Shown here one piece after another: positions 1 to 13,000 of a stretch of DNA of 64,000 nt (position 1 is the first letter of the stretch; every line of letters starts with the position of its first letter). The position numbers and the translations under genes were made by a program. The notes beneath the pieces were generated by a model that saw only the letters and a program-made list of their open reading frames with translations, did no database searches and was not told the DNA's origin. The stretch is from Beroe ovata (taxonomy: Eukaryota > Ctenophora > Nuda > Beroida > Beroidae), in the NCBI GenBank assembly GCA_946803715.1, contig CAMPET010000029.1, positions 985 through 64,984 of the forward strand, read 5' to 3'.

Positions 1-23
1 GTCTGGGGGCGCAGCCCCCAGAA

Positions 24-555
24 GCCAGAGGCTAAGTTCTGTTCGATAAGGTGAAATCCTTCAAAATTTTCCATTTATTGCTTTTTTACACTGGAAATGA
101 ACGGGTCTTGGGGCACTGCCCTGTTATAGAACGACATCATATTGAATAGAAAGTAGTATTCCAGTATCACAGGTCGTTTTTATTCAATGTGCTCCTTCAA
201 TTTAAAGTAGAAGCAGTTTAAAGTAGAAGCAGGGGTCTGGGGGCGCAGCCCCCAGAAGCCAGACGTTAAGTTCTGTATGGAAGGACGAAGTCCTTGAAAA
301 TTTTCATCAGATGTCCAATTTTTCCGGGGGGGGCCGCGGCCCCCCTGGCCCCCCCTGTCTACGTGCCTGTACTGTGTGTACTGTGTACTGTGTAGTGTGC
401 GTGTCCTGCAACTGTAATTGTACTGTGTACTGTTAACTGTGTGTACTGTGTGTGTACTGTGTACTGTGTAGTGTGTACTGAGTGTTTGTACTTTGTAGTG
501 TGTACCTACTGTGTGTGTCTGTGTTTATGTCTGTGACCCTACCTGATTGTGTGTA
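24..555. repeat. 532 bp block identical to 8408-8939
   Basis: This block matches 8408-8939 at a constant offset of 8384 with no indel that I could see. It stops at the single n at 556, and the partner copy begins right after the single n at 8407. Inside are a GC-rich palindrome around 325-352 (G and C runs around a CCGCGG core), two copies of a hairpin motif (CTGGGGGCGCAGCCCCCAG at about 3-21 and 237-255), and a degenerate GTACTGT-type simple repeat from about 364 to 545. No coding potential is apparent. The matching n-flanked ends suggest an assembly artefact rather than a biological repeat. Confidence 0.85.
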
Positions 556-556
556 N

Positions 557-1640
557 AATGTGGGACGTGGGTAGGTACATTGTGAGTACGCACATTTAAT
601 ATGAACATTTAGATATCATCACAGCTGTAGTCAGTACTGTAAGTGTAGTGGAAAATCCAAAAAAAACTGGAACTGCGCATCAAATGATAGCCCTTGCAAC
701 GAAAGTAACCTGATAAAACTTACGGTGATTTCCAATCTGAGGAAAAATCGAAGGTAATTAATCAAACTCAAATTATGATTCGTAAGATAAGACTATCCAT
801 CAACACAGAGATAAGGTATTCTAATCATATAATATGCTGCTGATGTTAGGTGAAGTGGTCTAATTTCACCTGTTGGCTCCTGCATAATCATGCGCATTTT
901 ATTAGATTAAAAACCAATCTCCGGGGAGAGCATTGGGTAGGGATTAGCAGAGTAGTGTTGGGGATTACCGAGTTGCTGGAGATTGCCGAGTCGCTGAACA
1001 CCGGGGTCCGGGGAAAGCATTGTGAATTTTGAAAAACTGGTTATCAGATGAACCCATCAATGATAATCTTCTTCGCAACATGATGGATGATAATCACAAC
1101 ACAACAGTTAAAGGGAGTTGTTCGAATGTGTGAATGAGTAGGTAGGTTGAGTGTTACTCAACTTCTCAAAACTCTGACAGCGACATCATTATAAACTGAC
1201 ACCTACAGCACTGTTCACTGACTGGTGCAGCCGCACACCGACACACTTGTCACAATAAACTTGTGAAAAATAGAGCATGTTAGCTTGTCACATACGTGCG
1301 TAGTGCGTACATGCGTCGTTCGGACGGATGAAGCCAAGAAATCAACCAAAGATCAACTTAATAAACTGATGATGATCAAGTGAGGATATCGATCTTTTTT
1401 TTGATTTTTCAATGGACATTATGTAACGATAAAAGACATGAAAAGTATTATAAAACAATCGGTCTGCACAACACAGTGAAATATATTCTCTTACATGCTC
1501 AGCAAGATTGTGTCAACACCTGCGCGCGCACAGATAGAGTGCGTGTTTAAACTGCCACTCCGACAATGTAAAACAATATATTATGTAGTGAGACATAGGG
1601 TGGAGTGGGTTGGCACTGTGCCAGCTAGCCATGCTTCAGC
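557..1640. repeat. 1.08 kb block duplicated at 2448-3546
   Basis: Bounded by single n characters at 556 and 1641, this block reappears at 2448-3546 with a few per cent substitutions and small indels, for example around 960-1010 versus 2850-2925. That level of difference fits two alleles of one locus placed in tandem by the assembler. The short open frames at 850-1032 and 2740-2952 are alignable between copies but diverge by frame-preserving and other indels, and they resemble no protein I know, so I treat the block as non-coding. Confidence 0.8.
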
Positions 1641-1641
1641 N

Positions 1642-1858
1642 TGCCGGTGACAGGTAATCATATGCTCTAATAGCTTGTGTCTGAGTTAGTGTGTTCTATA
1701 AATAGATGTCATTCCTATTCTAAGCAGTAAATATTGATAATGTAAGGTTACAAGGTTGAAGTTGGTAGCCTGGTAATAACCAAACTGATAATACATATTA
1801 TAGGTAAGGTCTACCGGGTCAGCTAGAAGCACGTCTCGTGAGTCGTGTGATGGGAACA
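1642..1858. repeat. 217 bp block duplicated at 9780-9996
   Basis: This block lies between the single n at 1641 and the one at 1859 and matches 9780-9996 at a constant offset of 8138, with about one visible substitution (C/T near 1673). The second copy lies in an intron of the TEP1-like gene, just before a (CA)n tract. The n-bounded placement points to a misplaced contig fragment. Confidence 0.8.
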
Positions 1859-1859
1859 N

Positions 1860-4800
1860 GGATCGACCGATTAACTTGAAACTTCTATCATAGCTCAAGG
1901 GGACAGTCACTAGGGGACAGTCACTAGAAACCTCACAAAATATATACAAAACAACAATAGTATTGTACGTATTGTGGTTTCTGAATGTTATGTAGTTTCG
2001 ACCTCTCTCTCCCTCGCCGTGTACTTATGCACTGTTTAGCATGGCAACAGTAAACAAATACAAGTTGTCTACATCAATCAGTACAGTGCAGACAGCATGC
2101 ATGATTATCTAATGAATTCCGCTGTAAAACACCGTTGTAAACTATTGTACTCCCCATACTGCAGATAAAGCTATACATAGTACATGCAAAAATGGTAGCC
2201 GAGTAGTATGGGTGTATGTAAAAAGTAATGAAAGTTGGCGCAGTACACAAAACAGATGTCATTGGCAGCTTGGCTTGATCCGTTCACTGGAATGAGGATT
2301 GCGATTGGCCGAGCCTATTCTCAGACGCGTTCATTGGTTGATGTCGGGTAGGCTTTATTGACAGAGTTTTCATTACATATTATGCTACTGTAGGTACGGG
2401 AGTGTTTCAATAATGCGATTTTTGACACATAGAGTATCACACATATAAATGTGGGACGTGGGTAGGTACATTGTGAGTACCCACATTAAATATGAACATT
2501 TAGATATCATGACAGCTGTAGTCAGTACTGTAGTGGAAAATCCAAAAACTTGCAACTGCGCATCAAATGATAGCCCTTGCAACGAAAGTACCTAACCCGA
2601 TAAAACTGACGGTGATTTCCAATCTGAGGAAAAATCAAAGGTAATTAATCAAACTCAAATTAAGATTCGTAAGATAAGACTATCCATCAACACAGAGATA
2701 AGGTATTCTAATCATATAATATGCTACTGCTGCTGTTAGGTGAAGTGGTCTAATTTCACCTGTTGGCTCCTGCATTATCATGCGCATTTTATTAGATTAA
2801 AAACCAATCTCCGGGGAGAGCATTGGGTAGGGATTAGAAGAGTAGTGTTGGGGATTACCGAGTCGCTGGAGATTACCGAGCCGGCTCCGGGGAGAGCATT
2901 GGGTACCGAGTTGCTGAACACCGGGGTCCAGGGAGAGCATTGTGGATTTTGAAAAAACTGGTTATCAGATGAACCCATCAATGATAATCTTAGTCGCAAC
3001 ATGATGGATGATCATCACAACACAGCAATCAAAGGGAGTTGCTCGAGTGTGAATGAGTAGGTAGGTTGAGTGTTGTTCAACTTCTAAAAACTCTGACAGC
3101 GACATCATTATAAACTGACACCTACAGCACTGGTCACTGACTGGTGCAGCAACACACCGACACACTTGTCATAATAAACTTGTGAAACATAGAGCATGTT
3201 AGCTTGTCACATACGTGCGTAGTGCATACATGCGTCGTTCGGACGGATGAAGCCAAGAAATCAACCAAAGATCAACTTAATAAACTGATGATGATCAAGT
3301 GAGGATATCGATCTTTTTTTGATTTTTCAATAGACATTATGTAACGATAAAAGACACAAAAAGTATTATAAAACAATCGGTCTGCACAACACAGTGAAAT
3401 ATATTCTCTTACTACATGCTCTGCAGGATTGTGTCAACACCTGCGCGCGTGTTTAAACTGCCACTCCGACAATGTAAAACAATATATTATGTAGTGAGAC
3501 ATAGGGTGGGGTGGGTTGGCACTGTGCCAGCTAGCCATGCTTCAGCTGCTCATAATAAATGAGACCCTCAGGACCCTCCATTATAGCTGTGGGTCAATGT
3601 GAGGAGCACGTGATGGCATCACGTGACACAGCAGCTATCTAACATCTGCACTCCACAGTGAAAAGATTTTTTCACAACAACTGTTTACAACAACTGTTTA
3701 ATGTAATAATAAGAACAAGAAAGTGTATTTTATTAAGCTGCAATTCTTATCGCCAGAAAATGAGAGAGGTACAAAACTCAAATCGCAGCCCACTTGACTT
3801 GAGATGAGTAAGGTTAGGAATGCAAATTTGTGACAAGCTCAGTTTTGTGTCAATTAGCACCATTTATAATCATCCGAATAAGAGATTGAGTAAATGAACA
3901 ACCTGCAAATCATTTGAACTTACACATCACTCAAATAATAGGGACAACATTGCCAACTTAATAATAATCACGTGACTTCACGTGATGTCAGAGAAGAGTT
4001 AGGATGGTTAATTGGTAAACAATGAGCATGATTGTCATGTACTGTTCGTAATCCATTGTCAGGGATTGTCAGCTGTTATACCCCTAATACTTGCACAATA
4101 GTCAGGAAAATTTCACTATTCACTATAAAGTAAAGAAGTCAGGGAATCATAGTCAGTCGTCAGGAGTCTTAGAACAATGAGAGATGAAATTGTCATGATT
4201 GATGAAAAGACTCACCGATGCTAAAGTCGTCATATCATGTTCTCTTCCTAGAATATTTGAGATATTAAGTTGAAAGTCGTTTATCAAGATCTTTTATAAC
4301 CTTCTTATTTTCTAAAATCATTTCAGAATGACTGGGAATATCGAGGGCCATTAAGATTTAAGTCATTAAGATATCGAGGTAAAAGCAATAAATATCGATA
4401 TAATGGTAACAAATATAGGTACTTTCATACAATAATCTTCATACAATAATCTTTTCTAAAACCGAGAAAAAGCACGACAATTATAAACTTACAAAACCGA
4501 AACTTTCGACACACTGAAATCGGGTGAGTGAGGAAACTCTGTATCAGTTGAATGATGGAACATGCATTTTCATAGTAGGATCGTGTAAACGCATTCCTTT
4601 GTCTGTACTCGAGTACAGACTCTCCTACTAAAGAGAAACATTCGGAGTACAACAACAGTAAGTGAGAGAGAGGGGGGGTGCAATTCCATGATGCAATGTG
4701 TGTGTACTGCAGAATCCAGCTGCTACAATGATCGATGATTGTCGATTGCAATGGAAGGAAGCAGTAAGGGTTTGAGAGGAAATGGTGTCGAGATGGAGTA

Positions 4801-6030
4801 TATGGGACGAAGTGTCAAGCGACTTAGAAGATGCTGGTGAAAAAAGGAAATCTGAATGTCAGATGATAATCAGATAATGGTGTCACAAAGAGGTATCAAG
4901 TGGGTACATGGCGACATCGATATTGGTTCAAGCTGGCTCAAAACGCCAGATAGCGTCCAATCAACGCGAACCATGACTTGCATCTTGACACCAGTCGCAT
5001 GGGATAGGGATCCTTTTCAGTGTGTCAAAAGTTTAAACCGGCGATAATAATCAAACGATCACCTAAATCACTAAAAATGAAACAGTAGAGGGGATTTATT
5101 AACCTCACTTGATAACGAGTTACAAAAACTCTAATTAACACACACAGTCATACGCGAGCCCAAGTTATAATGGGGCAAGACGTGTTAAGTTACACAGACA
5201 CATAACCTGCGATGTGGGTTTATCATGCCACGATCCCTGCTAGTTACTAAGCTGTGTTTGTACGTGTGTTTGTGTAGGAGTGTGCGTGAATTTGTACGTG
5301 TGTTCGTCATTGTTATAAAAGACAGAACCTAGCGATTAGAGCAAAGACATGAACCGTGGTGTTAGTCTGCAGGTTCAATTAGCGGGTTGAATTAGCATAT
5401 TACAATTGAAGTGCAGCGAGAATGGTACATTATACACAACTAAAGTGTATAGTGTGCAATGTATATACAGTGTAGACATATAATACCTAGTGTTTTTATG
5501 AAATGTGTATTGTGTCTGTACAGTGTACACTAACAAAAGTACATTGTACATTGTATAACGTGTATATCATAGCCACACTGTAAAGCGAGTTGAGGGCTCA
5601 CATAGCTGGACTGGTATCCAGATAGCGTGGACACCCCTACTCAGCTCAACACAATGCAACACCCTGATAATAATGTCGTCACCATAGCAAACAACAATAA
5701 ATTGCTGTATCCAGAGCAACACAACAACAACACAGTTATCAGCAAAACTCGACCAGAGATTTGTCGTGGGGATCGGGGCATGACAAAAGTCGTATCTAAA
5801 ACGGCAAAGGCTTGTTATTTTGATGATGCACCGCGATGAAATGATGATAATTGAAAATTATTTAAAACTTAATAACAGTTATCATTTAGCTGCTAACTAG
5901 ATTGCAATGGTGATTAGATATATAAAGCTTTGATATAGCATGCACATAGTTGATACAGTTGATAAAATTTTACAGCTGTTGATACAATGATTCGCATCGA
6001 TGATATTTATCGATACTCATCACGTTGAAA
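1860..6030. other. Gene-free stretch downstream of the TEP1-like gene
   Basis: Apart from the duplicated block at 2448-3546, I see no gene here. The longest open frames (about 108 codons at 4425-4751 on the minus strand, 70 codons at 5627-5839) lack recognisable motifs and splice context. The region is AT-rich, with short direct repeats such as the doubled ACAACTGTTTA around 3680-3700. No tRNA or other RNA gene was recognised. Confidence 0.6.
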
Positions 6031-6232
6031 CTCCTCTCTCACTTCCTCTCATTCCTCACTCTTCTCTCTCACTTCCACTCACTCCTCACTCTTCTCTCTC
6101 ACTTCCACTCACTCCTCACTCTTCTCCCTCTCTTCCACTCATTCCTCACTCTTCTCCCCCACTTCCACTCATTCCTCACTCTTCTCTGTCACATCCAGTA
6201 ACTCCTCACTCTTCTCTCTCACCCACTCTAAT
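6031..6232. repeat. 30 bp minisatellite, about six copies
   Basis: A pyrimidine-rich unit of 30 bp, close to CCTCACTCTTCTCTCTCACT followed by TCCACTCACT, is repeated about six times with substitutions. Because 30 is divisible by three, the plus strand stays open with a ten-residue periodicity, but this is a by-product of the repeat and not a gene. The array abuts the stop codon of the TEP1-like gene at 6228-6230 and so lies in its 3' flank. Confidence 0.85.
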
Positions 6233-9200
6233 CGAAGAAACTGGCCATCAATTCATCAGCATACTCATCGCAATCCATATCATCATCATTCTCATCATCT
6301 CCCCTCACCTCCTCACCCGCCCTCCTAGTAGGGGGATTCCACTTTAGGAAGTGGAGAACCCCACACTTGTCCCCGGCGACCACAAACACCTCATCCATCG
6401 AATCAGTCCGGACACGACCACTGGGTTGTAGGACACACAGTGCGGTAACCGGACCGCTCGTGTGATACATCCCCACTACCTTCAACTCCGATGTTAACAC
6501 CTGATGGATAGGTTAATCATTGTTATTTCTAGTGGAAATAAGTACGGATTTCAAGTAATTTTTTGCGACACTGTCTCAAATCTCAATAGTGATGTTGTGA
6601 AATCAGTGTGAAGGAAGAAGGATGATCATTAAAAAGACAATAATTAGACAAGTTGCAATATGCGGGTCCTCACGTAACCTTGACAACACCATCCTTGCTG
6701 CCGGCAAAGATGACCATTTCATCCTTGGAGTTACACACACACTCGATCGCAGTTACTGCCTGGTTGAAAACACGCTCAATGAGCGCTGGCTTCCTTCTTC
6801 GCGGCACCTTTATATAACCTGAAATAGGATGAAACCATGATTGTCAAGCACATCTCTGCAGAAAAACCTAGCACAAAAATAGCCAGATCAGAGCAAGCAA
6901 ACTCGATTCTTGGCTTTAATATTGAAGCGCGAGTCCAGAGGATGAGAAAATGAATGAGAAATTGGGAGGAGTGAGTCTAACTCACCAGTTTGTGTTCCTA
7001 TGATACTATTCCCATCGTAAAACGAGCTCGCGGTAGGATACGGCACTTCCTTCTGTGGAGGAAATCTGTTGAAAAAACCCACATTGTTGGAGAAACTACC
7101 CTCTTACTTACCCTATCCATTCAGGCCACACACGCATATTATTCATCAAATCACCCGAATCCCTCACCTTCTCATTACTCCTCTCACCCCAGTGACCACA
7201 CCCACTCACCGGAATGTATCGTTGCTCGAATCGTGATGACAGTACTTCCTGTCGCATCTCCTTGAGGTGACCGGATGTAATTCTTTTGCCGGTAGAAAGG
7301 TTTACCACCGTGAGCATGCCAGAGGTGTCCCCAGCTTGGAAAATGTTACCGTTGGAAATGTTCCAGTGTGTCAACACGCCTGGGGAGATGGATTGTACGT
7401 GTGTACTGTGTGCTGTGAACAGTGCACTGTGTGTTTGTGTACTGTGTACTGTGTACTGTGTGTGTACTGTGTACTGTGTGCGCGCTTGTACTGANTCAAC
7501 TCCGATGTTAACACCTGATGGATAGGTTTATCATTGTTGTGTGTGCGTGGGATCGTCACAATTATTGTTCTTTCTAGTGGAAATAAGTACGGATTGCAAT
7601 GAATTTTTTGCGAGACTGTCTCAAATCTCAATAGTGATGTTGTGAAATCAGTGTAAAGGAAGAAAGGTGATCATTACAAAGACAATAATGACAAGTTGCA
7701 ATATGCGGGTCCTCACGTAACCTTGACAACACCATCCTTGCTGCCGGCAAAGATGACCATTTCATCCTTGGAGTTACACACACACTCGATCGCAGTTACT
7801 GCCTGGTTGAAAACACGCTCAATGAGCGCTGGCTTCCTTCTTCGCGGCACCTTTATATAACCTGAAATAGGATGAAACCATGATTGTCAAGCACATCTCT
7901 GCAGAAAAACCTAGCACAAAAATGGCCAGATCAGAGCAAGCAAACTCGATTCTTGGCTTTAATATTGAAGCGCGAGTCCAGAGGATGAGAAAATGAATGA
8001 GAAATTAGGAGGAGTGAGTCTAACTCACCAGTTTGTGTTCCTATGATACTGTTCCCATCGTAAAACGAGCTCGCGGTAGGATACGGCACTTCCTTCTGTA
8101 GAGGAAATTCTGTTGAAAAAACCAACATTGTTGGAGAAACTACCCTCTTACTTACCCTATCCATTCAGGCCACACACGCATATTATTCATCAAATCACCC
8201 GAATCCCTCACCTTCTCATTACTCCTCTCACCCCAGTGACCACACCCACTCACCGGAATGTATCGTTGCTCGAATCGTGATGACAGTACTTCCTGTCGCA
8301 TCTCCTTGAGGTGACCGGATGTAATTCTTTTGCCGGTAGAAAGGTTTACCACCGTGAGCATGCCAGAGGTGTCCCCAGCTTGGAAAATGTTACCGTTGGA
8401 AATGTTNGCCAGAGGCTAAGTTCTGTTCGATAAGGTGAAATCCTTCAAAATTTTCCATTTATTGCTTTTTTACACTGGAAATGAACGGGTCTTGGGGCAC
8501 TGCCCTGTTATAGAACGACATCATATTGAATAGAAAGTAGTATTCCAGTATCACAGGTCGTTTTTATTCAATGTGCTCCTTCAATTTAAAGTAGAAGCAG
8601 TTTAAAGTAGAAGCAGGGGTCTGGGGGCGCAGCCCCCAGAAGCCAGACGTTAAGTTCTGTATGGAAGGACGAAGTCCTTGAAAATTTTCATCAGATGTCC
8701 AATTTTTCCGGGGGGGGCCGCGGCCCCCCTGGCCCCCCCTGTCTACGTGCCTGTACTGTGTGTACTGTGTACTGTGTAGTGTGCGTGTCCTGCAACTGTA
8801 ATTGTACTGTGTACTGTTAACTGTGTGTACTGTGTGTGTACTGTGTACTGTGTAGTGTGTACTGAGTGTTTGTACTTTGTAGTGTGTACCTACTGTGTGT
8901 GTCTGTGTTTATGTCTGTGACCCTACCTGATTGTGTGTATGCGTGTCTGTGATGACTCAAACTATTGAGGAAAGGGCAATTATTACAGTACAATATGATT
9001 CGTCGTGAATGTACAAAAATTCTAATGCTGCATACAAATGAAACAATGGGCTCTGTACACAGCAATGTGCACACTCTGCACATGCATGACATGGTGAAAA
9101 CCTGTTTTGTTGCCTAATCGAGTGATTTTGTCAGTGTGTCCCTTCACCGTATCCCAAATGTCAGCCTCCTCATTCCCATACGCATCGTAGAAGAACTCCA

Positions 9201-10012
9201 CTCTATGGGACTTGTTCATCATAACACGTATAGTCTTCTCGTTACTGGGTACTGCGGCAAGGAGAGCAGTTGTAACAGTGAGCCGCATCTATGTGACTAA
9301 TATACGTCACGTATAAAAGTCACATCACAATATCATGTCATAGTCATTAAGCTATAGTCATTGAGGTTGTGTATCCACACTATGCTGTCAGTAGTGAACA
9401 CATTATTCATCTTGGTGTATTGGTGTAAACGTACAATGCCCAAACACAGTATTTGATAGGAATATTGCAGGAGTATACAAAACTGTCCCCGGCGATTGGG
9501 AACCGTGTACACAACTTCTCTTACCGAACAGTGAGGCATCACCCTCTGCGGACGGAGGTTTCAATGCGAAGCACCGCACATCTCCTGTTGGGGGCTCCGT
9601 CTCAGACACAAAGGACAGAGTGCCGTCGTTCACCGACCAGTTAGCAACACGTCCACTCTTGTCCAGTACTCCGATCTTATACACGTCCTTTCCAACACAG
9701 TGGTACTGGATATCTGAATAGCAATAGGGGGATCTCAAGACTGATTCTTGTGCATGATATGATTCAATCTAACAGCATCTGCCGGTGACAGGTAATCATA
9801 TGCTCTAATAGCCTGTGTCTGAGTTAGTGTGTTCTATAAATAGATGTCATTCCTATTCTAAGCAGTAAATATTGATAATGTAAGGTTACAAGGTTGAAGT
9901 TGGTAGCCTGGTAATAACCAAACTGATAATACATATTATAGGTAAGGTCTACCGGGTCAGCTAGAAGCACGTCTCGTGAGTCGTGTGATGGGAACACACA
10001 CACTGACACACT

Positions 10013-10051
<39 letters not shown>

Positions 10052-13000
10052 TGTGCACACCAGATATAAATACTTTGTGCTTGAGAGCACAGAACAGCTG
10101 ATCTACGACTGATATTCATTACCTATCATAAATAGATGCAGTTGAGAATCGGCAGTGTATTGTATAGACTATAGACACAGAACTACGAACCGGCAATAGA
10201 CTCCATCTTTGCGTTAGTGGAAGTAGATCTGACCCACTGCCAGACTTGTACGGTATTATCACAGGAGATGGACGCCACTTTACCGCCACTCATTCCGGCG
10301 AGGCTCTTCACTGCATCATTGTGGTGGGTGAAGGAAGCGACGATGTTCAGAGCTGACGGCTTCATGATTTTCACATCGCCGTCCACTGTGCCGATATAAG
10401 CCTGGAAAAAGGGGGCGTGATGAGGGAGTGGATTTGTGGTGCATGAGTCGTGTAGAGCCGCTTGTAAAGGGGTGTGATTTGTAGTATAGGGTTAGATGAG
10501 CAAGCAAACTACAAACAATAATATCATTGTACGCGCGGTAACGAGATTTATATTCAGCTAGAGTCAGAAAGATATTCATTATTCATTATGCTGCACTGGG
10601 CAGTGGGTAAATAATATATTATATGGTGACTGCGTTAATCTAGTCACTAGTCACTATAGCGAGTGACGTCAATATATGCCAATAATATGTCAATAATATG
10701 CCACTCACGGTTGCGTCTTTCACTGTTGTAGTGTTGTCAAAAGTGCAAGCATTGACACCCATTCTGCCAGCTTGACACGAGGAAATGACACTGCCGCTCT
10801 TGTTCCACAGTGCTACACTACCGTCCTAAATCGGTTATAGAATGAAGCACGCTGAAATAAAATGAACAACCAAAGACCGAACTTATTGAGTGAGTTGTGA
10901 TAAAACAGTTTACCTGTGCTCCTGCGATCACCATGGCAACATCACTTTTTTCTGTCCCTAGAACACTGACACAGTTCACGGGTGACATATGACCCAACAG
11001 TTTCTCTGAAAATAACAACATTTAATGACATAACAACATACCAAAACAATGACAATCGCTCAAAACTCACTTATCGGTAGTATTCTGGATGTCTCCAGTT
11101 TCCACAAGATAACGAGGTTATCGTTGGAACCAGTAACGAAGGACGTAGCTAGAGGGGACGCAGCTGCAGAGCATGTGACCCAGTCAGTGTGAGAGTTGGA
11201 CGATGTGTACATACAGTTGCCGTGACTGGTATTCCACAGCTTGACACTGCCATCGTGCGAGCCTGAGATCAGTCTCTCGCCGTCCTTCAACTGTTATTAT
11301 AGATGGTTGTTATTAGCTGTTATTTCACTAGCCGTGTGACCCACATCGGGACACTTCTTCTCTACTGGAGCGCCACTCAACTAAACGTTGTAACAACTAA
11401 CGTACACAAATGTTGCGATTCTCAAATAGACTCACCAAGAGTAGAGTAGATACTGGTGCTTGATGACCATACAGCTTTACCTCTTGGGTTTCCAAATCTG
11501 AGCCGTTCACTGTTAATTTGGTTGCGGTGATAGCGCAATCAGTTCCACCGGAAAACAAGATATTCGTCTTGCTAGCACACAGAGCAAGCGTTTTCCCAAG
11601 GTGCGGAGTTATTTCCTTCAAGTTTGCTTTCCTCTTGTTCAAGCATGATAACTGAAAATATGAATATTATCAAGTTGAAATAGACAATTAAATTCTCTAT
11701 TATGGTCGAATTTGAATAATCTTTATCAAATCTGAATAACTCACGTGAACAGAGCCATCATCTGAGCATGATGCAACCAGATCATCGAATCCCTTGATAT
11801 TCAGGACAGTTATGAAATTGACTCTGCCTTTGTGTTGCGCTAGCGTACGCCATTCGCCAGGGCATTGAATCTCAACAACCGTTCCATTGTAATATCCTAC
11901 GAAAATGACACCATTGTATTTGAAAAGTGCAGTAACAGCAATGCTGTCAACGGATGTTTCGAGCAAGGACATATGTCCAAATCCGGATGCAACATTGATT
12001 ATGCCGTTAGTCTGCCCAAAGAGTAGCATGTCATTGCAGTCATATGACAGAGTTGAGACATTGTTCAGTCTAACCGACTTCAGAACACCAAGTGAACTTT
12101 GATTCCATACGGAAACTACACCGGTAATATCAAGAGTGGCAAACTGAGTCTTGCCGGCTGACAGGGACCGTATCGAACATTTGTGGACTTTTCCACTCTT
12201 CTTTACATTAATTTTCACCTTTTGAACAAGATCATAGGCAAATATGGCTCCACTCCATGATCCAGCAACAAACTTCTTTCCATTGTCAATGAACGAGATG
12301 CAATTCATTGGATGATCAAAATCAATGGTTTCGAAAATGACATCGTTATGCCAAACTGCAACTCTCCTGTCTATGCCAGCTGAAAGTACACATTTGGTGA
12401 TATCGTTGATATCGATATCTTTCACCTGATAAGAGTGAGGAGCAATGGAGGCAATACAGACGGAGTCGAGTAGCCCCCAAAGTCGGAGAGAACCATCCGA
12501 CCCAGCTGAGATAAACCTTGAAGATGTTAAAAATCCACAGCATGTAACTGGACCTGAGTGGCCCCTGTATGTTTGTATTATTTTAGAACTATCAACATCG
12601 AATGCCAATAGTTTACTGTCCTGAAATCCTATGAGTATGATGGAACAAGTTTGAGATGCAGCTAGACAAGTGACCGGTACAGAGTGATGTTCGTTAGTCA
12701 AGCAGTTGTTTGACTCATCCGTCTCTTTCAAGACTTGGAATGATCCAACATAGTTATTGAAAAGCGTCTTGGCGCTGTACCCTATGGACTCTGCAAAGGT
12801 TCTTGAGTGAAGAAGTAACTGCTGTTTGAGGAGATATGGCTCCTTCATCAAAATACTCTTGTTGTTTATGAGAAATTGGTACATCTTTTTCATACCATCT
12901 TTTTCCATCATATTCTTGTATGCTATCTTGTGAATTCCTTTGAGACAGTTTGGGTCTCTGTTAAAGACAGCTAATAGATCAGGAATCAACTCCAAATAAA

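Noticed and set aside
320-355. GC-rich palindrome as a possible Helitron or rolling-circle terminus
   Set aside because: There is a hairpin, but no flanking terminal signature or protein evidence. It occurs twice only because of the duplicated contig block.
850-2952. Pair of similar 60-70 residue frames at 850-1032 and 2740-2952
   Set aside because: They lie in two alleles of the same block, carry indels and stop differences, and resemble no protein.
4425-4751. 108-residue minus-strand frame
   Set aside because: There is no motif, homology or splice context, and it has the composition expected of AT-rich noncoding sequence.
6000-6347. 115-residue plus-strand frame with Ser/Leu/Pro decapeptide repeats
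   Set aside because: It is produced by the 30 bp minisatellite and then runs antisense over the last TEP1 exon, and no other coding evidence supports it.
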